From positions 3,351,378 to 3,415,377 of the forward strand of contig NOKP01000002.1 of assembly GCA_002682825.1 (NCBI GenBank): DNA of 64,000 nucleotides, given 5' to 3'. The DNA comes from Neonectria sp. B-13. Taxonomy: Eukaryota > Ascomycota > Sordariomycetes > Hypocreales > Nectriaceae. A program made the translations under genes and the position numbers. Shown in pieces: positions 21,245-32,874 of the stretch (positions are counted from its first letter, which is position 1; every line of letters starts with the position of its first letter). The notes beneath the pieces are model-generated. The model saw nothing but the letters and a program-made list of their open reading frames with translations. It was not told the origin of the DNA and searched no databases.

Positions 21245-22971
21245 ATGCGTGCCGGTACAAGGTGTACCGCCTCCCTTCTCCCACTCCGAGCGTCGAGGTC
21301 GCTTGTCGGTAGTGGCCGATGTTCGAGGTCGCTCCGGACGACGACCGCAGCGCCCCGGACGGCGAACTCGGTGCCGTCCTGCTACCGACCTCAAAGACCG
21401 ACACTCCCATTGAGGAATACGGCCCAGTCATGTCCCAACAGGGCGCGGTCGATGGCGACAGTCGTTGCGACAGAGGACAAAGCCAACCCGGTTCGCGGAC
21501 CGATTCAGGAATACGATAGGCGCGTGGAGGCGGGGGAACTGCGCAACGATGAGCACCAGCGAGGTGAGAACAAGAACTGCAACAGAGCAACTGATGTGAC
21601 CCCGGCGCAATCGCTAACGATGGTCCCAAGGCATCATCCAAAACCTCCAGACCCTCCACGAGGAGTTATGCCACTACACCATGCCGCCAGTTATACCCCC
21701 CACTCTCGAATCTCTCAAGCCCGTGAAAAAATCCGTCTTCTCGTCATTCTTCGGCAAATCTGGAACCGCCTCTGCCACCAGCGAGATCCCCAGCAACCTC
21801 CCCCTCGGCCTCTATCTGTATGGTGATGTTGGAAGCGGCAAGACTATGTTGATGGATCTCTTCTACGATACGCTGCCTAAGTCAGTCAAGACGAAGACCC
21901 GTATTCACTTTCACAACTTCATGCAAGACGTCCACATGCAATCACATCGGATCAAAATGAGCCACGGCAACGATATTGACGCCATACCGTTCATTGCGGC
22001 CGAGATTGCGCAGAAGGGAAATGTACTATGTTTCGACGAGTTTCAGTGCACAGATGTAGGCAGTGCCATGATACTGCGACGGTGTGTATTAGTGGAATCA
22101 TGCTCTCACGTAGGCGAGACTAACACCAAGCAGGCTACTTGAGGCACTCATGTCGTATGGAGTGGTGGTGGTTACGACATCAAACCGACACCCTGATGAG
22201 CTATATAAGAACGGTGTCCAGCGAGAGTTCTTCATCCCCGCAATCGAGCTCCTCAAGACCCGACTCCGAGTCATAAACCTCGACTCCCCCACCGATTACC
22301 GCAAGATTGCTCGACCCCTCTCTGGCGTTTATCACACCACTCTCAACAGTGATGCTCACGCCCACGCCGAGAAGTGGTTTCGATTCCTGGGCGACCCCGA
22401 GCAGCTTGAGCCGCGCCCCGAAGTTCAAAGGGTATGGGGCCGAGAGATTCACGTCCCCCGGGTCAGCGGACGGGCGGCGTGGTTTACCTTTGACGAACTC
22501 ATCCGGCAACCAAAATCAGCTTCTGACTACATTGAGTTGGTCCGAGCCTATGAGGCCTTTATTGTAACTGATATTCCCGGAATGGATCACCAGTCGCGCG
22601 ACCTAGCCCGTCGCTTCATCACGTTCATCGACGCCGTGTATGAGGGCAACGCCAAGTTGGTTCTTACTACGGAAAAGCCCCTGGGCGAGCTTTTTGTCTC
22701 TCGAGATGAGATTGCAGAGAGCCTGTTGCAACAAGGCGTGAAGGATGCGGCGGCCCATGATCTGGAAATCAGCATCGACAAGCTCAAAGACTCGGACCTG
22801 TTTGTCGGATCGGAAGAGGCATTCGCGTTTGCTCGAGCCCAGAGCCGACTGCGTCACATGGAGAGCAAGGAGTGGGTGGAAAGGGGTATGGGCTTGGAGG
22901 TCAAGGGCGGAGAAAAAGAAAAGGACAACTGGAACAAGACGAGAAGTCGGCAGATGGAGGATTCGATGTGA
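21245..22971 (+). CDS. afg1: AFG1-like mitochondrial AAA-type ATPase
   Basis: Three exons, 21245-21563, 21631-22081 and 22134-22971, encode 535 residues; both introns have CTAAC branch sites. The N-terminal 60 residues are rich in Arg, Ser and Ala and free of acidic residues, as in a mitochondrial presequence. Walker A is GDVGSGKT (about 171-178) and Walker B is VLCFDEFQCTDV, followed by the AFG1/LACE1 block VVTTSNRHPDELYKNG. Later family motifs are WFTFDELI and FITFIDAVYE. Known role: Afg1/LACE1 in the mitochondrial inner membrane aids turnover or quality control of respiratory-chain subunits, especially cytochrome oxidase. Length fits the family. Very confident. Confidence 0.96.
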
Positions 22972-23504
22972 GGCACGAGGGAGGATTGCTTGGTACAGAA
23001 GAGATGCATTATACCCGGAGCAATAACTCGACATTAGCGAGCGTTTGCCTGGCTTGTTGTATTAGTTACGCTTTGATGCTTGTGTTGAATACGTTTGAGT
23101 GGCGGGGGGTAGCTAGACGGAGGACGTGAGGGGCACATGAAGAATACGCATTTCATATTACGACTGTGGTCGGCTAGAATAGCAGACCCATGAGATAGTA
23201 GTACAGTTTACATTAGCGGCGAGAGTCTGTCGTTCACATTGAGAATCTTTCTTTATACAAGTGTCTCACACAACATGCAGGGCAACGAGCTCTCAACGTT
23301 GGCCTGGACCAATCCCAAGATCATCCGCAACCTCTGTAAAAGGCAGTGAGAATAACTCACTTGTCATCATCTGGACTTCTATGGAAGGATTTCAAAGCCA
23401 ACGTGGAAATTAGATCCTCAACTCCCAACCTAGTTCAATGTCGTTGCCACCGGAAACGATCTGGCTGCCTCGGTGATATTCTCATGTTATGATCGAGACT
23501 TAGT

Positions 23505-23527
23505 CCCCCCCCCCCCCAAAAAAAAAG
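23505..23527. repeat. C13A10 homopolymer junction
   Basis: Thirteen C are followed directly by ten A. This is a plausible sequencing-error site. Confidence 0.9.
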
Positions 23528-25677
23528 GGTGTAAACCAGCAATACGGGTGCGTGATTGAGACATTCTGAGAGTGAACGGACTGTCTTAAAAGCAAACCGA
23601 GTCAGGGAGGTCCCCAGGTGGGTACCTAGCTCTCGTACCAACCGCGTCTTATCCAGTTCGCATCCCGCCGTCAAACTCTGATGACATGTGTCGAACCATA
23701 AGAAAAACCACCCATCAATGGCACCGGAGGCAACCGGCGAGGCCTTGGCCCGAGGATGAAAGGAAGCCCACTCAGCATGGCATAGATGAGACTGATCCGA
23801 AATGAGACTCGAGCAAATCCCATCGTTAGTTGTTCCCTTTGCCCCGTCGAGACCTCCTTGCAGCAACTCCAGCTGCACTGTCAACCATGGATCCCCGCTT
23901 GACATGTCCCGAGGAAGCCTTGACCAGTCGGAGCCGAAACACCGGTGTTGGCAGCTGGAGGCCCAACATGTTGGTAGAGTGCCTTGTCAATGACACGGCG
24001 CTGATGCGCAGGGTGACCTGGTTGCCAGATAGCGATCAAGTTGAAACAGCAAGGACCAGCCGGGTAACACGACGGGCCGTCATTTGATGTAGGAGGCTAC
24101 GAGCTAAGTATGAAAACGCGGTTGGACAGTGTCGTGTGAATTTGTTGGAGCAGGTTGGCCTGTTAGTTGGGACGAACGATAAACCCATGTGCTCATCTAG
24201 GGTTGGCCGCTGCCCAGGTTTGCACAGTGATGGTTGCGAAGCACATGGAGCAGTACTCTCGGCGCGGGTACATGCTATTTTCCGAACCTTCGCATGAGGA
24301 GGCATCTCGCTTAGATGCCTCGCATTTAGGAAAAGAATAACTAAAAACAAAATAGGGTTGTACTCGGCGGAAGGCTGCAAGATCAGGTCTATCGATCGAA
24401 AGTGGCCCACCAACAAGGCACTCTCCGGGTCCAGCTCACTGCCTCCGGTGCGCGGGAATTCCCACGTTGCGGCGTGGCCATGACCATGATTAAACGGCGC
24501 TGTTGGAAGTGTCCTCATTTCGGCATGGGCACGACTAGCCGGGTGGATGACGCGCTATTAGGAGGGGAAGATCGGCGTGGGTTCGTGGTGTTTCATGCCC
24601 ATGGTCCTGGCTAGCTCGGGAGCTATGGGAGAGTAGGTGGCGTCAGTCCAGAGGCAGTAACCTGTGGGTTTTCCGGGGGGAAATGACGGAAGAAGCTGGA
24701 GACGAGTGTCACAGAGGCGTAATTTGTTCATAGTAGAGTCGAAAGCCCAGGCGGTTGTGGCCTGGGTACGCTTGGATCTAAAGTGCGGCTGAAGGGCCTG
24801 GTGAGGCCATTTGCACATTGCTAGGAGCGGAATCAAATTAAGCAGAGAGCGGCCGTGAAGCCGCGTGGCGGAGGCAATGCAAGCGACGTTGGTGAAGATG
24901 GAAACGGGGAATGCAGAAGCAGGTGCAGAAGCAGGTGCAGGTGCGGGTACACGAGAGTGGATTGAAAAACAAAACAAAAGTCTTCGCATACCACTCAAGC
25001 AGGTTGGAAGGATATGTTGAGCCCCTCAAAGGCTCCGACGCCCATCATCATCCCTCAGGCAGCGTGCGCGTGCCTACACGAGCTTTCCAGAGCCATGCAG
25101 TACCTTGTCGACGTATCAGCTGGCTCCCGTTCTGGTGAACGAGTGCGAAGTACGGCATGCAGCCGGAAGAGCTGGCAAGTGGGCGAGCGAGCGAGCGGAG
25201 CTTGTTGGGGCCCAAGCCTCAAGAAACGAATCGAGGAAACTAGTTCTCACCGAGGCATCAAATTGGCTTGTTCCCGCGTTCTTCGGCGATGGCGAGCGCC
25301 TTGACCGTATGTGGGCGAGCCGTTGGCTGTGAAGGTCGATAGTTGCTGGATAAGGTTGCCCGTGTTGGTGGTCTGGTCGACGACGATGGCGCGAGCCTGG
25401 ACCCCGTGAGCTGGGCCGAGTGAAGCAAGCTAGCAGGTTTTAGGACGCCGGTCAACCAGAGATCGAGCGAGAGAGCCACTGGCTAGTGAGCTAGACATGC
25501 GATAGCAAGCAACGCTGGCTGGTTTGGGAGCCAAGATGGAAAAGGAGACAGGGAAGTTGTGAAGGATGTGGATAATTTCCATCATGAAATCGGGCCAGCC
25601 TCGAGGACAAGTGTGGCACTGTGGGTGGACACCTCAGTCATCCACCAGGGCTGAGAAGCATCCTTCGTGGCCCGGCG

Positions 25678-25722
25678 AGCTTGCCCAGCTTGCCCAGCTT
25701 GCCCAGCTTGCCCAGCTTGCCC
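25678..25722. repeat. 9-bp tandem repeat, 5 copies
   Basis: Five perfect copies of AGCTTGCCC, then a partial copy. Open frames crossing it in several frames (for example AQLAQLAQ) are produced by the repeat. Confidence 0.95.
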
Positions 25723-26689
25723 AGCCAGCTTGCCAGGGAGTGGAACCGCTGGGCTACAGAGGACAACGGGGCAGCACAGGGGGCTACGCGTGCGTCGGGG
25801 AAACAGGCGGGTCCCAAACCGCATGGGATTTGCACTCCAGCTCTCAGAGAGACTTGACATGGGTGCGCCAGCGGGGTGTTGATTGGCCAGAGCACTCGCG
25901 GTTCCTGGCTAAACCAATTTCTCAGGCTAAAGCAAGCCAATCACAGGGCTCCGGTCCCTGGCGTCTGGCGTGGGATGGCCTGTGGCATCCCTGTCAGACC
26001 CTTTCCGCAACCCTGTTGGCCCTGGATCGTTGACGCGCTTTCCCCTGTCCGTGCCTGTATCGGTGTATCCCCGAGGCAGCGTCACCTCGATTTTGTGTCT
26101 CTGCTGATCTTCATCTGAGTGCAAAGCGGCTCGAGCCAATGCCTCATTTCACATCTTTTCCCTGTCTCCACCCGAAGCCAGCTAAGACGCTGCTCATGGT
26201 CGGATTGGGATTGGTGCGCACACAGTGGGTTCGTCGCAATGGCATTATTCGTTGGTGACATGAACACAGGCGGTTGTGCCGTGATTGTGAACAAGGCAGC
26301 CAGGGGCTCCACTAGTAAGGTACGGAGCACGAAGCACAACTGCGAGCATGCACAACAGCAATGCAGGTACGAAGAACGCGGCCTGGGATAAACGGCTCCA
26401 GCATAAGCGTGCCGGTCGTTCCCTTGGAGCTAGGACAACCAGGATACGCAGCCTTCGCGCTGGATGGCTAAGTACCTACCAACCTGGGCGATTCACTTCA
26501 CTCAGTGCTAGGTCCAATAGGTGGGTGCCGTCTTTTGCCCACAGTTTGCCCACAGGCCACTGCTCCAAGTGCTCACTGGAGTCACAGCTCGCCCACCTTC
26601 CATTCTGGCCCACCAGCCCTAGGTCCTCTTCTTCCTCCGCCCTCTCACCACCATCCTCATCCTCACCTTCTCTCTCCCTCACCCACATT

Positions 26690-26724
26690 TCTCTCTCCCT
26701 CTCCCTCTCCCTCAACTCCTCCTA
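26690..26724 (+). promoter_or_regulatory. CT-rich tract, probable leader/promoter of the SH3 protein gene
   Basis: TCTCTCCCTCTCCC-type repeats lie in a longer pyrimidine-rich zone. CT-rich tracts often mark transcription starts of well-expressed filamentous-fungal genes. It is 570 bp upstream of the ATG. Confidence 0.4.
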
Positions 26725-27289
26725 AAGAACTGCTACTTCACGGCCCCTTCGCTTGTCGTCGCCCGTGCTGTGCCAGTTCGTCCATTCTTTTCCACCCTCT
26801 TTTTTGCCCGGCGCCTATTTTTACAATCCACCCGGTCGTGTGCTGTTTACTCTCCCGGATCCCGGCCCGATCGATCATATTATTCTCACCTCTCTCACCA
26901 AAACCTCACCTTTCGCCTCTCTCTCCCGTTTGGCATCTGGTCCAACTCCGCCACGCTGCTCCAATTAGCATCGTCACCTTCGTTTCAAGCAATCCATCCG
27001 CCTTCATCTGAGACACTGCCGCCGGCCTCCGATCAACCGCTTCCGGTCTCGATAGTCTGCCCCGTCCATTCTTTGTCCCCCGCCCTCCGGTTTATCGCCC
27101 TCCGGTTTAGTTTGTTGCGCCTCCATTCCAGTTGCCGAGTCGACGTAACCACCAACCCCTCCGCTCTTACCGATAACAGAGCGACATATCCGGCCTTCTA
27201 ATACGACCAGCTCGTTCTTCCTCCCATCAACCCTCGACCTCTCTTCTGGCGACACCCCGAGTTTGCATCACGACTGAACTTCCGACAAC

Positions 27290-29610
27290 ATGCTTCTTGC
27301 ACACGGCCATCTGCACCGCAGGGCCGGCCTCAAACATGAGGTCGCCGAGCGCGATGGTGAGCATCCTTCCGACGGCGATCCAGAGCCGAGCACGACTGGA
27401 CGCTGCCCACCATAGGTGGATGGTGATTGCGCCTGGTCAGAAAGCTAACTTGTGTATAGCTGTCGTCAAGACTGTCTACGTGACAGCATCAGCCACCTTT
27501 GACGGAGGTGTTGCTGGCTATTCAACTGCCGGCAAGGCCGTAAAAGCCACCAAGGCAGTCGACAAGGACTCTGGCGCTTCCGAACAGGACGACAGCGACG
27601 ACAAGGACGAAGTCAAGACCACAGCTAAACCTAAGGCGACAAGCACCGCCAAGGCCGAGAAGGAAAAAACCAAATCTGAAGAGAAGAAGAAGGTTGCGGA
27701 GACCACCAAGGAGAAAGTTGTAGAGACTACCAAAGAGAAGGAGAAGGAGAACACCAAGACTAAGGAGGCCGAGAAGGAGACCGAGACTACGAAGTCTGCC
27801 AAGACCACCAAAACCTCCAAGGCTCAGGCCAAGACGACTTCCGCCGAAGAAGATAGCAGTACGGTCCCGTCTGCTATCACCGACCCTACCGGTTCCGCCG
27901 AGTCCGTCTTGGCCAAGGCTACCGGCCAGGTCTCCGCGTCCACGACCCTCCAGATGTCCGCTGATGGGACCGCCGCATCCACTCTGTCCAGCGTCAGCGC
28001 GTCTGCCGAAGCCTCCACGTCGAGTGGAGGTTCTAGCCCTGGTACCAAGGCTGGAATTGCCTTTGGCGTGCTTGGTGGAATTTTCGTGGTTGGTTTGCTC
28101 GTCTTCTTGCTCTTCTCCCGACGTCGCAAGCAGGCCCAGAGCCAGAGACTCAAGGATGATGACGAGAAGCTCCACGGCCCCATCAATCCCGCCATGGTTG
28201 TCGCAGCCAGTACCGCTCCCCGGACCGACCCCAAAGCCCCACGCATTAGTCTGCGACCTGTCACCCAGTTCCTCCCAAACTGGAACCTTGAAAAGCGCAC
28301 AAGCAAGGGTGCTGCCATGGCTCTTGCTGTTCCCGGCGCGGCTGCTGGCGGTGTTATGACTAGCCGCGCCGCCCCTGGAGGCAGTGCTTGGGAGCGCCCG
28401 TCTACCGCTCAGAGCTCTGATCCTGCCAACCCATTTGGTGCACAGGCCGAGCGTGTCCCTACTCCTATCATGGAGGAAAGCCTTTACAACCGCAGCGTCA
28501 CTCCCAATTCCACCATGGAAAAGGACGCTATCCGCCCTGTTTCTCCCGTCTCTTCCATTGGCACCGTGTCTCCAGCTAGTGATTCTCTTACTGCCAATGG
28601 CGCACCGGTTGTTGCAGGAGCCGCCGCTGTGGCCGCCTCTGCTGGAGCTTCAGCTGCTTTGCTCGCCCGCAAGACGTCGATGCGCCGAGACGGTCCTAAG
28701 AAGCTTGATCTTACTCTTCCCAACCCTCCTCTCGCCCCTGTTCCTGCCAGCCCCGCTGGCACCGAGTTCAGTATGTCTTCTGCTGCCCCTGGCGCTTCCG
28801 ACGCTCCTTCTCATGGCGCCGCTGCCATTGCTGCTGCTGGTGGTCCCGTCAACTCCTCTGTCTATCGCGTGCAACTCGACTTCAAGCCCACCCTCGATGA
28901 TGAGCTGGGACTGACGGCCGGCGACCTTGTTCGAATGCTTCACGAGTATGATGATGGATGGGTAAGTAATTCTGGACTCGTTTCTTTCCAACATACTAAC
29001 CATTGTTTAGGCTCTCTGCATCCGACTTGATCGATCTCAGCAAGGTGTCGTCCCCCGAACCTGCCTGTCTACTCGCCCTGTCAAGCCTCGCCCTGCCCAG
29101 GGTGGTCCTCGCCCAGGTCCCCCAATCAACCCTTCCGGACCCCATCGAGGACCTATGGTTCCCCCAGGACAACGCCCGATGACTCCTCAAGGCATGCAGC
29201 GCCCGATGACCCCTCAAGGCATGCAAGCTCAGGGCCGCCCCGGCTCACCTGCCGGTCGCCCGATGACCCCTACCGGTGGTCGAAGCCAGTCTCCCATGGG
29301 CCGTCCTGTGAACCCTCCTGGGCGCCCTGCAGGACGTCCCATGAGCCCCGGTCCCCGTTCTCAGTCGCCCGGACCTCGCCAGGGACCCCCCGCCGGTCGT
29401 CCCATGAGCCCCGGCCCGCGCTCTCAATCGCCTGGTCCCCGCCAAGGGCCACCGGGAGGTCGATCTCAGAGCCCCAGCGGCGCGAATCGCCGAAACAGTC
29501 CTCCTGGACCTAGCCCCATGAACCCAAGCCAAGCTCCCCAACAAGCTCCTCCCGCTGGCCCTCCTACTGGCCCTGTTGGCAGGAAGCCCGTGCCTGGTCA
29601 GGCATACTGA
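27290..29610 (+). CDS. Single-pass membrane protein with SH3 domain and Pro-rich repeat tail
   Basis: Three exons, 27290-27356, 27460-28961 and 29011-29610, encode 722 residues. The true start is MLLAHGHLHRRAGLKHEVAE; a continuous open frame upstream of exon 2 gives a false N-terminus. Residues 50-190 form a Lys/Glu/Thr-rich region with repeated TTKEK-type units and then Ser/Thr-rich sequence, probably O-glycosylated. A transmembrane helix (AGIAFGVLGGIFVVGLLVF, about 220-241) is followed by RRRK. The SH3 domain (about 490-550) reads VYRVQLDFKPTLDDELGL, AGDLVRMLHEYDDGW, ALCI and GVVPRTCL; it is split by intron 2. The tail has repeats of PMTPQGMQ and GRPMSPGPRSQSPGPRQGPP. This layout (outer stalk, one helix, cytosolic SH3) resembles fungal sensors at sites of polarised growth such as Fus1. 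No clear signal peptide is visible, so orientation is inferred. Confidence 0.9.
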
Positions 29611-30615
29611 GCAACTCTACAGACGCTCAGTCTGTCTGATTTAGCGCGTGGCAATTTGCCACGAAGGGAGTCAACAGGGAAACGGGGATAAAAACGGCCG
29701 GCGTTCTGCGATACCACAGACAGGAGACGGGCATCACTGTCTGCTCATGATCCAGGGACGATATTTGGGGATGATTTCCAATACATAACACTTTCAAACT
29801 TCTTGTCACTCACTCAACCACTTTTTTCCTTTTCTTTTCCTTTTGGGCCGCCCTCTGGGCCTCGGTTCTTTTTCCATATTCATATACGCTTCACATATCC
29901 CAGGCGGCATATCTCGCCGCCATGTATAATGGCGTCTTATTTTCTTCCGTCGGGGCAACCTGATGGAACACCCTCAAACGCCCGCTGGCGTTGGGGACAA
30001 CACAAGATTACGACTCTTGCTGCAGTCAACATCCCCGAACAAAGGGAGTTGCGCTAGTCGCTAATGTGTATTTACATTTTGAGCTTTTGCATTCGGTTCT
30101 CCTTACGGCTGGTTCCATGTCGTTGGATGAGGAGATGAGCACAGGAAGGCCTTCTTGAGTGGCAAGGGGGCCCCAAAAGGCTAGGACTAGAATTGTGATG
30201 ATGAAGTAGGAAATGAGAACGAAATGCTCGATGCTATAATTATTGGTCTACCTGGTCCTTGTGAAGTCGACTTGCGTTGGATGTGCTGCGTGCTCCATGT
30301 CAGTGACGTATCGGTACTCGTACTAGGATATGTCGAGGTCGATATCGAACATGTGGAAGTTGAAGCATTAATGACTCGCTGGTTTATAAGCATCTATCAT
30401 CTATCATCTATCAACTTTGACGGAGGCCGTGAATCGTTGTCGTGGGCGTAGTGATTCGCTTGATCCTCCCTGGCTATAGGAGAGCATTATGGGCATCTGT
30501 TGGATTATAAGAAGCCTATGAGAAGCCTTTGACTTCGCTGCTTATTCAACTACATAAGATTCTATTGCACCGGACTAACAAATAATTTCTCCCTTCTTTC
30601 GCACAGTACTTAGCC
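29611..30615. other. Intergenic: SH3 gene 3' flank and upstream region of the first CVNH-like gene
   Basis: About 1 kb without a supported gene. A TATAAG motif at 30506-30511 lies 110 bp before the ATG of the downstream gene. Confidence 0.5.
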
Positions 30616-31318
30616 ATGCGCTTCCTACACGTCATTCCAGCTCTCATCCTCGCTGCCCTCACGTCACCAGCGCCGGGCGTCATGCCCCTCGACGAGTTGT
30701 ACGCAAAGGCCCTCGAGAGCGAGGTGAAAGGGAAGCCCAGAGAATACCAGCCGCACGAGTGGGCGTTCGGGTCACAATGCACGGGCGTCAGAATGATCGG
30801 CCATGGGATGCCGTCGCAGACGACGCTGCAGGGCACCTGTGTTGATGAATGGGGAGCGAGGTGGTTGACCGCGTTGAACCTCAACCGATGCCTCAGCAAC
30901 GTCTACGGCCGATTCGTGTATTACCCTGGGTGCGATACTCTCCCCCAAGCTTTTGTTTCTTCTGGACAGCGTTGACGAGTAGATGCCCGTGATGCAGTGC
31001 GAACCAAGAGTTCGATGCGTCGTGCACCGACTGCAGACTGTTCCACTCGGATACAGCAGGTCAGTTGTTGTTTGCGTGCTCGTGCGGCGACGACAAATGT
31101 GAGCCGCGGCCAGCAGCCGCCCAGCTAGGCGGAGGAGACGGTGAGTTACTTCCTCTCTGTCTAGTTGTGAAAAGAGACTGACTGACTCGGTGACGTTGTT
31201 CTTGCTAGCTGTCAAACAAGAGCTGTATCTGAGGCCAGCCGACGGGAGATTTGTCTGTGGGCACGAGAAGGGATCCAAGGAGTTCGTGATGAACGGGTCT
31301 GTGGCGAGGAACGATTGA
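30616..31318 (+). CDS. Secreted cyanovirin-N-homology-like protein, tandem copy A
   Basis: Three exons, 30616-30929, 30998-31140 and 31209-31318, encode 188 residues. Residues 1-21 (MRFLHVIPALILAALTSPAP) are a signal peptide. The mature part shows the two-fold CVNH layout: QCTGVRM, LQGTC, then LNLNRCLSNVYGRFVY for the first half, and EFDASCTDC, FACSC, then ELYLRPADGRFVCG for the second. CVNH domains are carbohydrate-binding lectins; this assignment rests on motif spacing (C...L..C...LNLN.C..N..G) and is inferred. The downstream gene has the same exon plan (phase-2 then phase-1 introns), shares six cysteines and the PxDGRFVCG motif, and so is a tandem paralogue. Copy A has extra cysteines (TDC, CSC, DKC). 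Candidate wall or host-interface protein. Confidence 0.82.
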
Positions 31319-31884
31319 ACTCTGCGGATGGCTGAGTGTAGTACGATGAACCAGGGACCACGGCGGTCTTTGAATAGCGGTTCGTAGGCCATCACTGAAT
31401 ACTTGCTCGCTACGTTTACATATCTGTTGGTGAGGCTGCGAGGGTGAGAGCACGAGTGAATGGTCTTCGTGTTGGCTAGGCTGTTCGTGGTGCGACCCTC
31501 AATAGCGAAGTTAGGCCCTATTCACTATAGAGAACCTGTTCATCCTTCATAGTTTGCTTTGTGATGCTTTGTGATGTGTATGTCCCGAGCCGAGTTTGCT
31601 GCCAAATGCTTGCTTGCATGCAGGAGAACATGAGTCGTCGGTCACATATCTATAAAGCAGACAATAGTGGAGTGAATTGCCGAGTTCATTAGAGGCTCTT
31701 CTCTGGACAGGCCTCTGTGATTTGCGTGTTGGAACAACACAAGTTAATGCTGTGTTTCCAGAGCCCTTTAAATCTCGCCGTTTCTTCTACGACACAACTC
31801 CTTTCGACAACCCACACTTTACCACTTCCAAATATCAAGACCCTCCCAACTACACATTCCAGTTCAGACCCAGATCAAGAAACC
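31319..31884. other. Intergenic between the two CVNH-like genes
   Basis: This 566-bp spacer holds the copy A 3' UTR and the copy B promoter. No coding sequence is seen in it before the copy B ATG. Confidence 0.6.
31651..31657 (+). promoter_or_regulatory. TATA-box candidate of CVNH-like copy B
   Basis: TATAAAG lies 228 bp upstream of the start codon; TATA boxes are commoner in regulated than in housekeeping fungal genes. Position only; not proven. Confidence 0.35.
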
Positions 31885-32656
31885 ATGCTTCTCAAAGCCC
31901 CCTTTCCAACCCTCCTCACCATCGCGGCCACCGCCGCCGCCTGGCCCGGCCGGGGCGGCGACCTGATCGGCATGTACTCGCGGGCCTTCGAAGGCGTCAA
32001 TGGCGAGGAAAACATCATGCCGTACGATCCGACCTTCCCGGCGTTCCAGGACCAGTGCGATGGCATGCAGATCCTCGGCGAGGGCCGCGCCGGCTCGTTG
32101 GCCCTGAGCGGCTTCTGCCTCGCCGACAACAAGACGCGATACCTGACCGAGCTGAACTTGAACTGGTGCTTTGAGAATAACGATGGACAGCTCAAGGCTG
32201 CGGCCCAGCCGTACGTATATCTTCGTTGCATCTTCCGTCGTGTCTAAAATGCCCTTTGGTGTCGCCATCTTCACCTTTGTGACCATCGCATCCTGCAAGG
32301 GACCCTCGCTGACGGAGAAACAGCTCCTCGTACTACTTCGACGAGTCCTGCTCCAACTTCCGACTGTACCAGACAGGACTCAGACTCACCAACAAAGAGA
32401 TGTTCCTTGCTGCTGGGTGCATCAACAAGGCCGGAAACTTTACGCCGACGTATATCAAGTTCGACGACGGTAAGCACCACTAATCCACCTCAACAACCAG
32501 GAAACGACAGGATTCTGACTGAGAGTGCTAGTAAATGCGACGCTTTCCGTCAAACCCGTCGATGGGCGTTTCGTCTGTGGAGATCACCAGGGGACACGAG
32601 TTGCCACTGGGAACTGGGGCGATCCAAAGGATAAGTACATTCCTCCAGCCCAGTGA
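31885..32656 (+). CDS. Secreted cyanovirin-N-homology-like protein, tandem copy B
   Basis: Three exons, 31885-32210, 32324-32469 and 32532-32656, encode 198 residues. The signal peptide MLLKAPFPTLLTIAATAAAW is followed by a CVNH-like pair of half-domains: QCDGMQIL, LSGFC, LTELNLNWCFENNDGQLK; then YFDESCSNFRLYQ, LAAGC, YIKFDDVNATLSV, DGRFVCGDHQG. The match to the CVNH pattern (sC..., L.a.C, t.l.Ln..i.N.dG.L) is clearer here than in copy A. N-glycosylation sequons occur at NKT, NFT and NAT. Exon phases equal those of copy A. Known CVNH proteins bind mannose-type glycans; target and role here are unknown. The upstream in-frame extension to 31717 is not used because the signal peptide sets the start. 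Confidence 0.85.
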
Positions 32657-32874
32657 AGGCTGTGCCATGTAGTTAGCATCCGGGGCGCCCAGCCCATATG
32701 ACGATGCGAAATCTACTTTCATTGATACTCGAAGCCACATTGCTCTCCGTTGTCATAGACAAGAACACTTCATGATGCCAACCCCCTGAAACATCACCTT
32801 TTCCCAAAATTCTGACATGTATCCCAAACGCCGCGCTTCCTGCCCTCGTGCTTTCCATTGTGTAACATTGCTTT

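Larger units (their letters stand above)
22972..27289. other. Gene-poor 4.3-kb region ahead of the SH3 membrane-protein gene
   Basis: No supported coding sequence. It includes a C13A10 homopolymer junction, a 9-bp tandem repeat and, from about 26620 to 27200, a pyrimidine-rich stretch that probably is the leader and promoter of the downstream gene. Open frames in the pyrimidine-rich part (for example 26505-27011) have Pro/Ser/Leu composition dictated by CT repeats and are not called. Confidence 0.5.

Noticed and set aside
23435..23905. 156-codon minus-strand frame crossing the C13A10 run
   Set aside because: The homopolymer creates a Gly run; there is no domain and no start context.
25582..25940. 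Overlapping frames with AQLAQLAQ or GKLGKLGKL repeats
   Set aside because: They are translations of the 9-bp DNA repeat in several frames and strands, not a repeat protein.
26505..27011. 168-codon plus-strand frame in the CT-rich region
   Set aside because: Pro/Ser/Leu/His composition results from pyrimidine repeats; it lies in the probable leader of the next gene.
27522..28175. 217-codon antisense frame (Leu/Gly-rich) over the SH3 protein gene
   Set aside because: It is the complement of the Lys/Glu/Thr-rich stalk; the sense gene has clear exons and domains.
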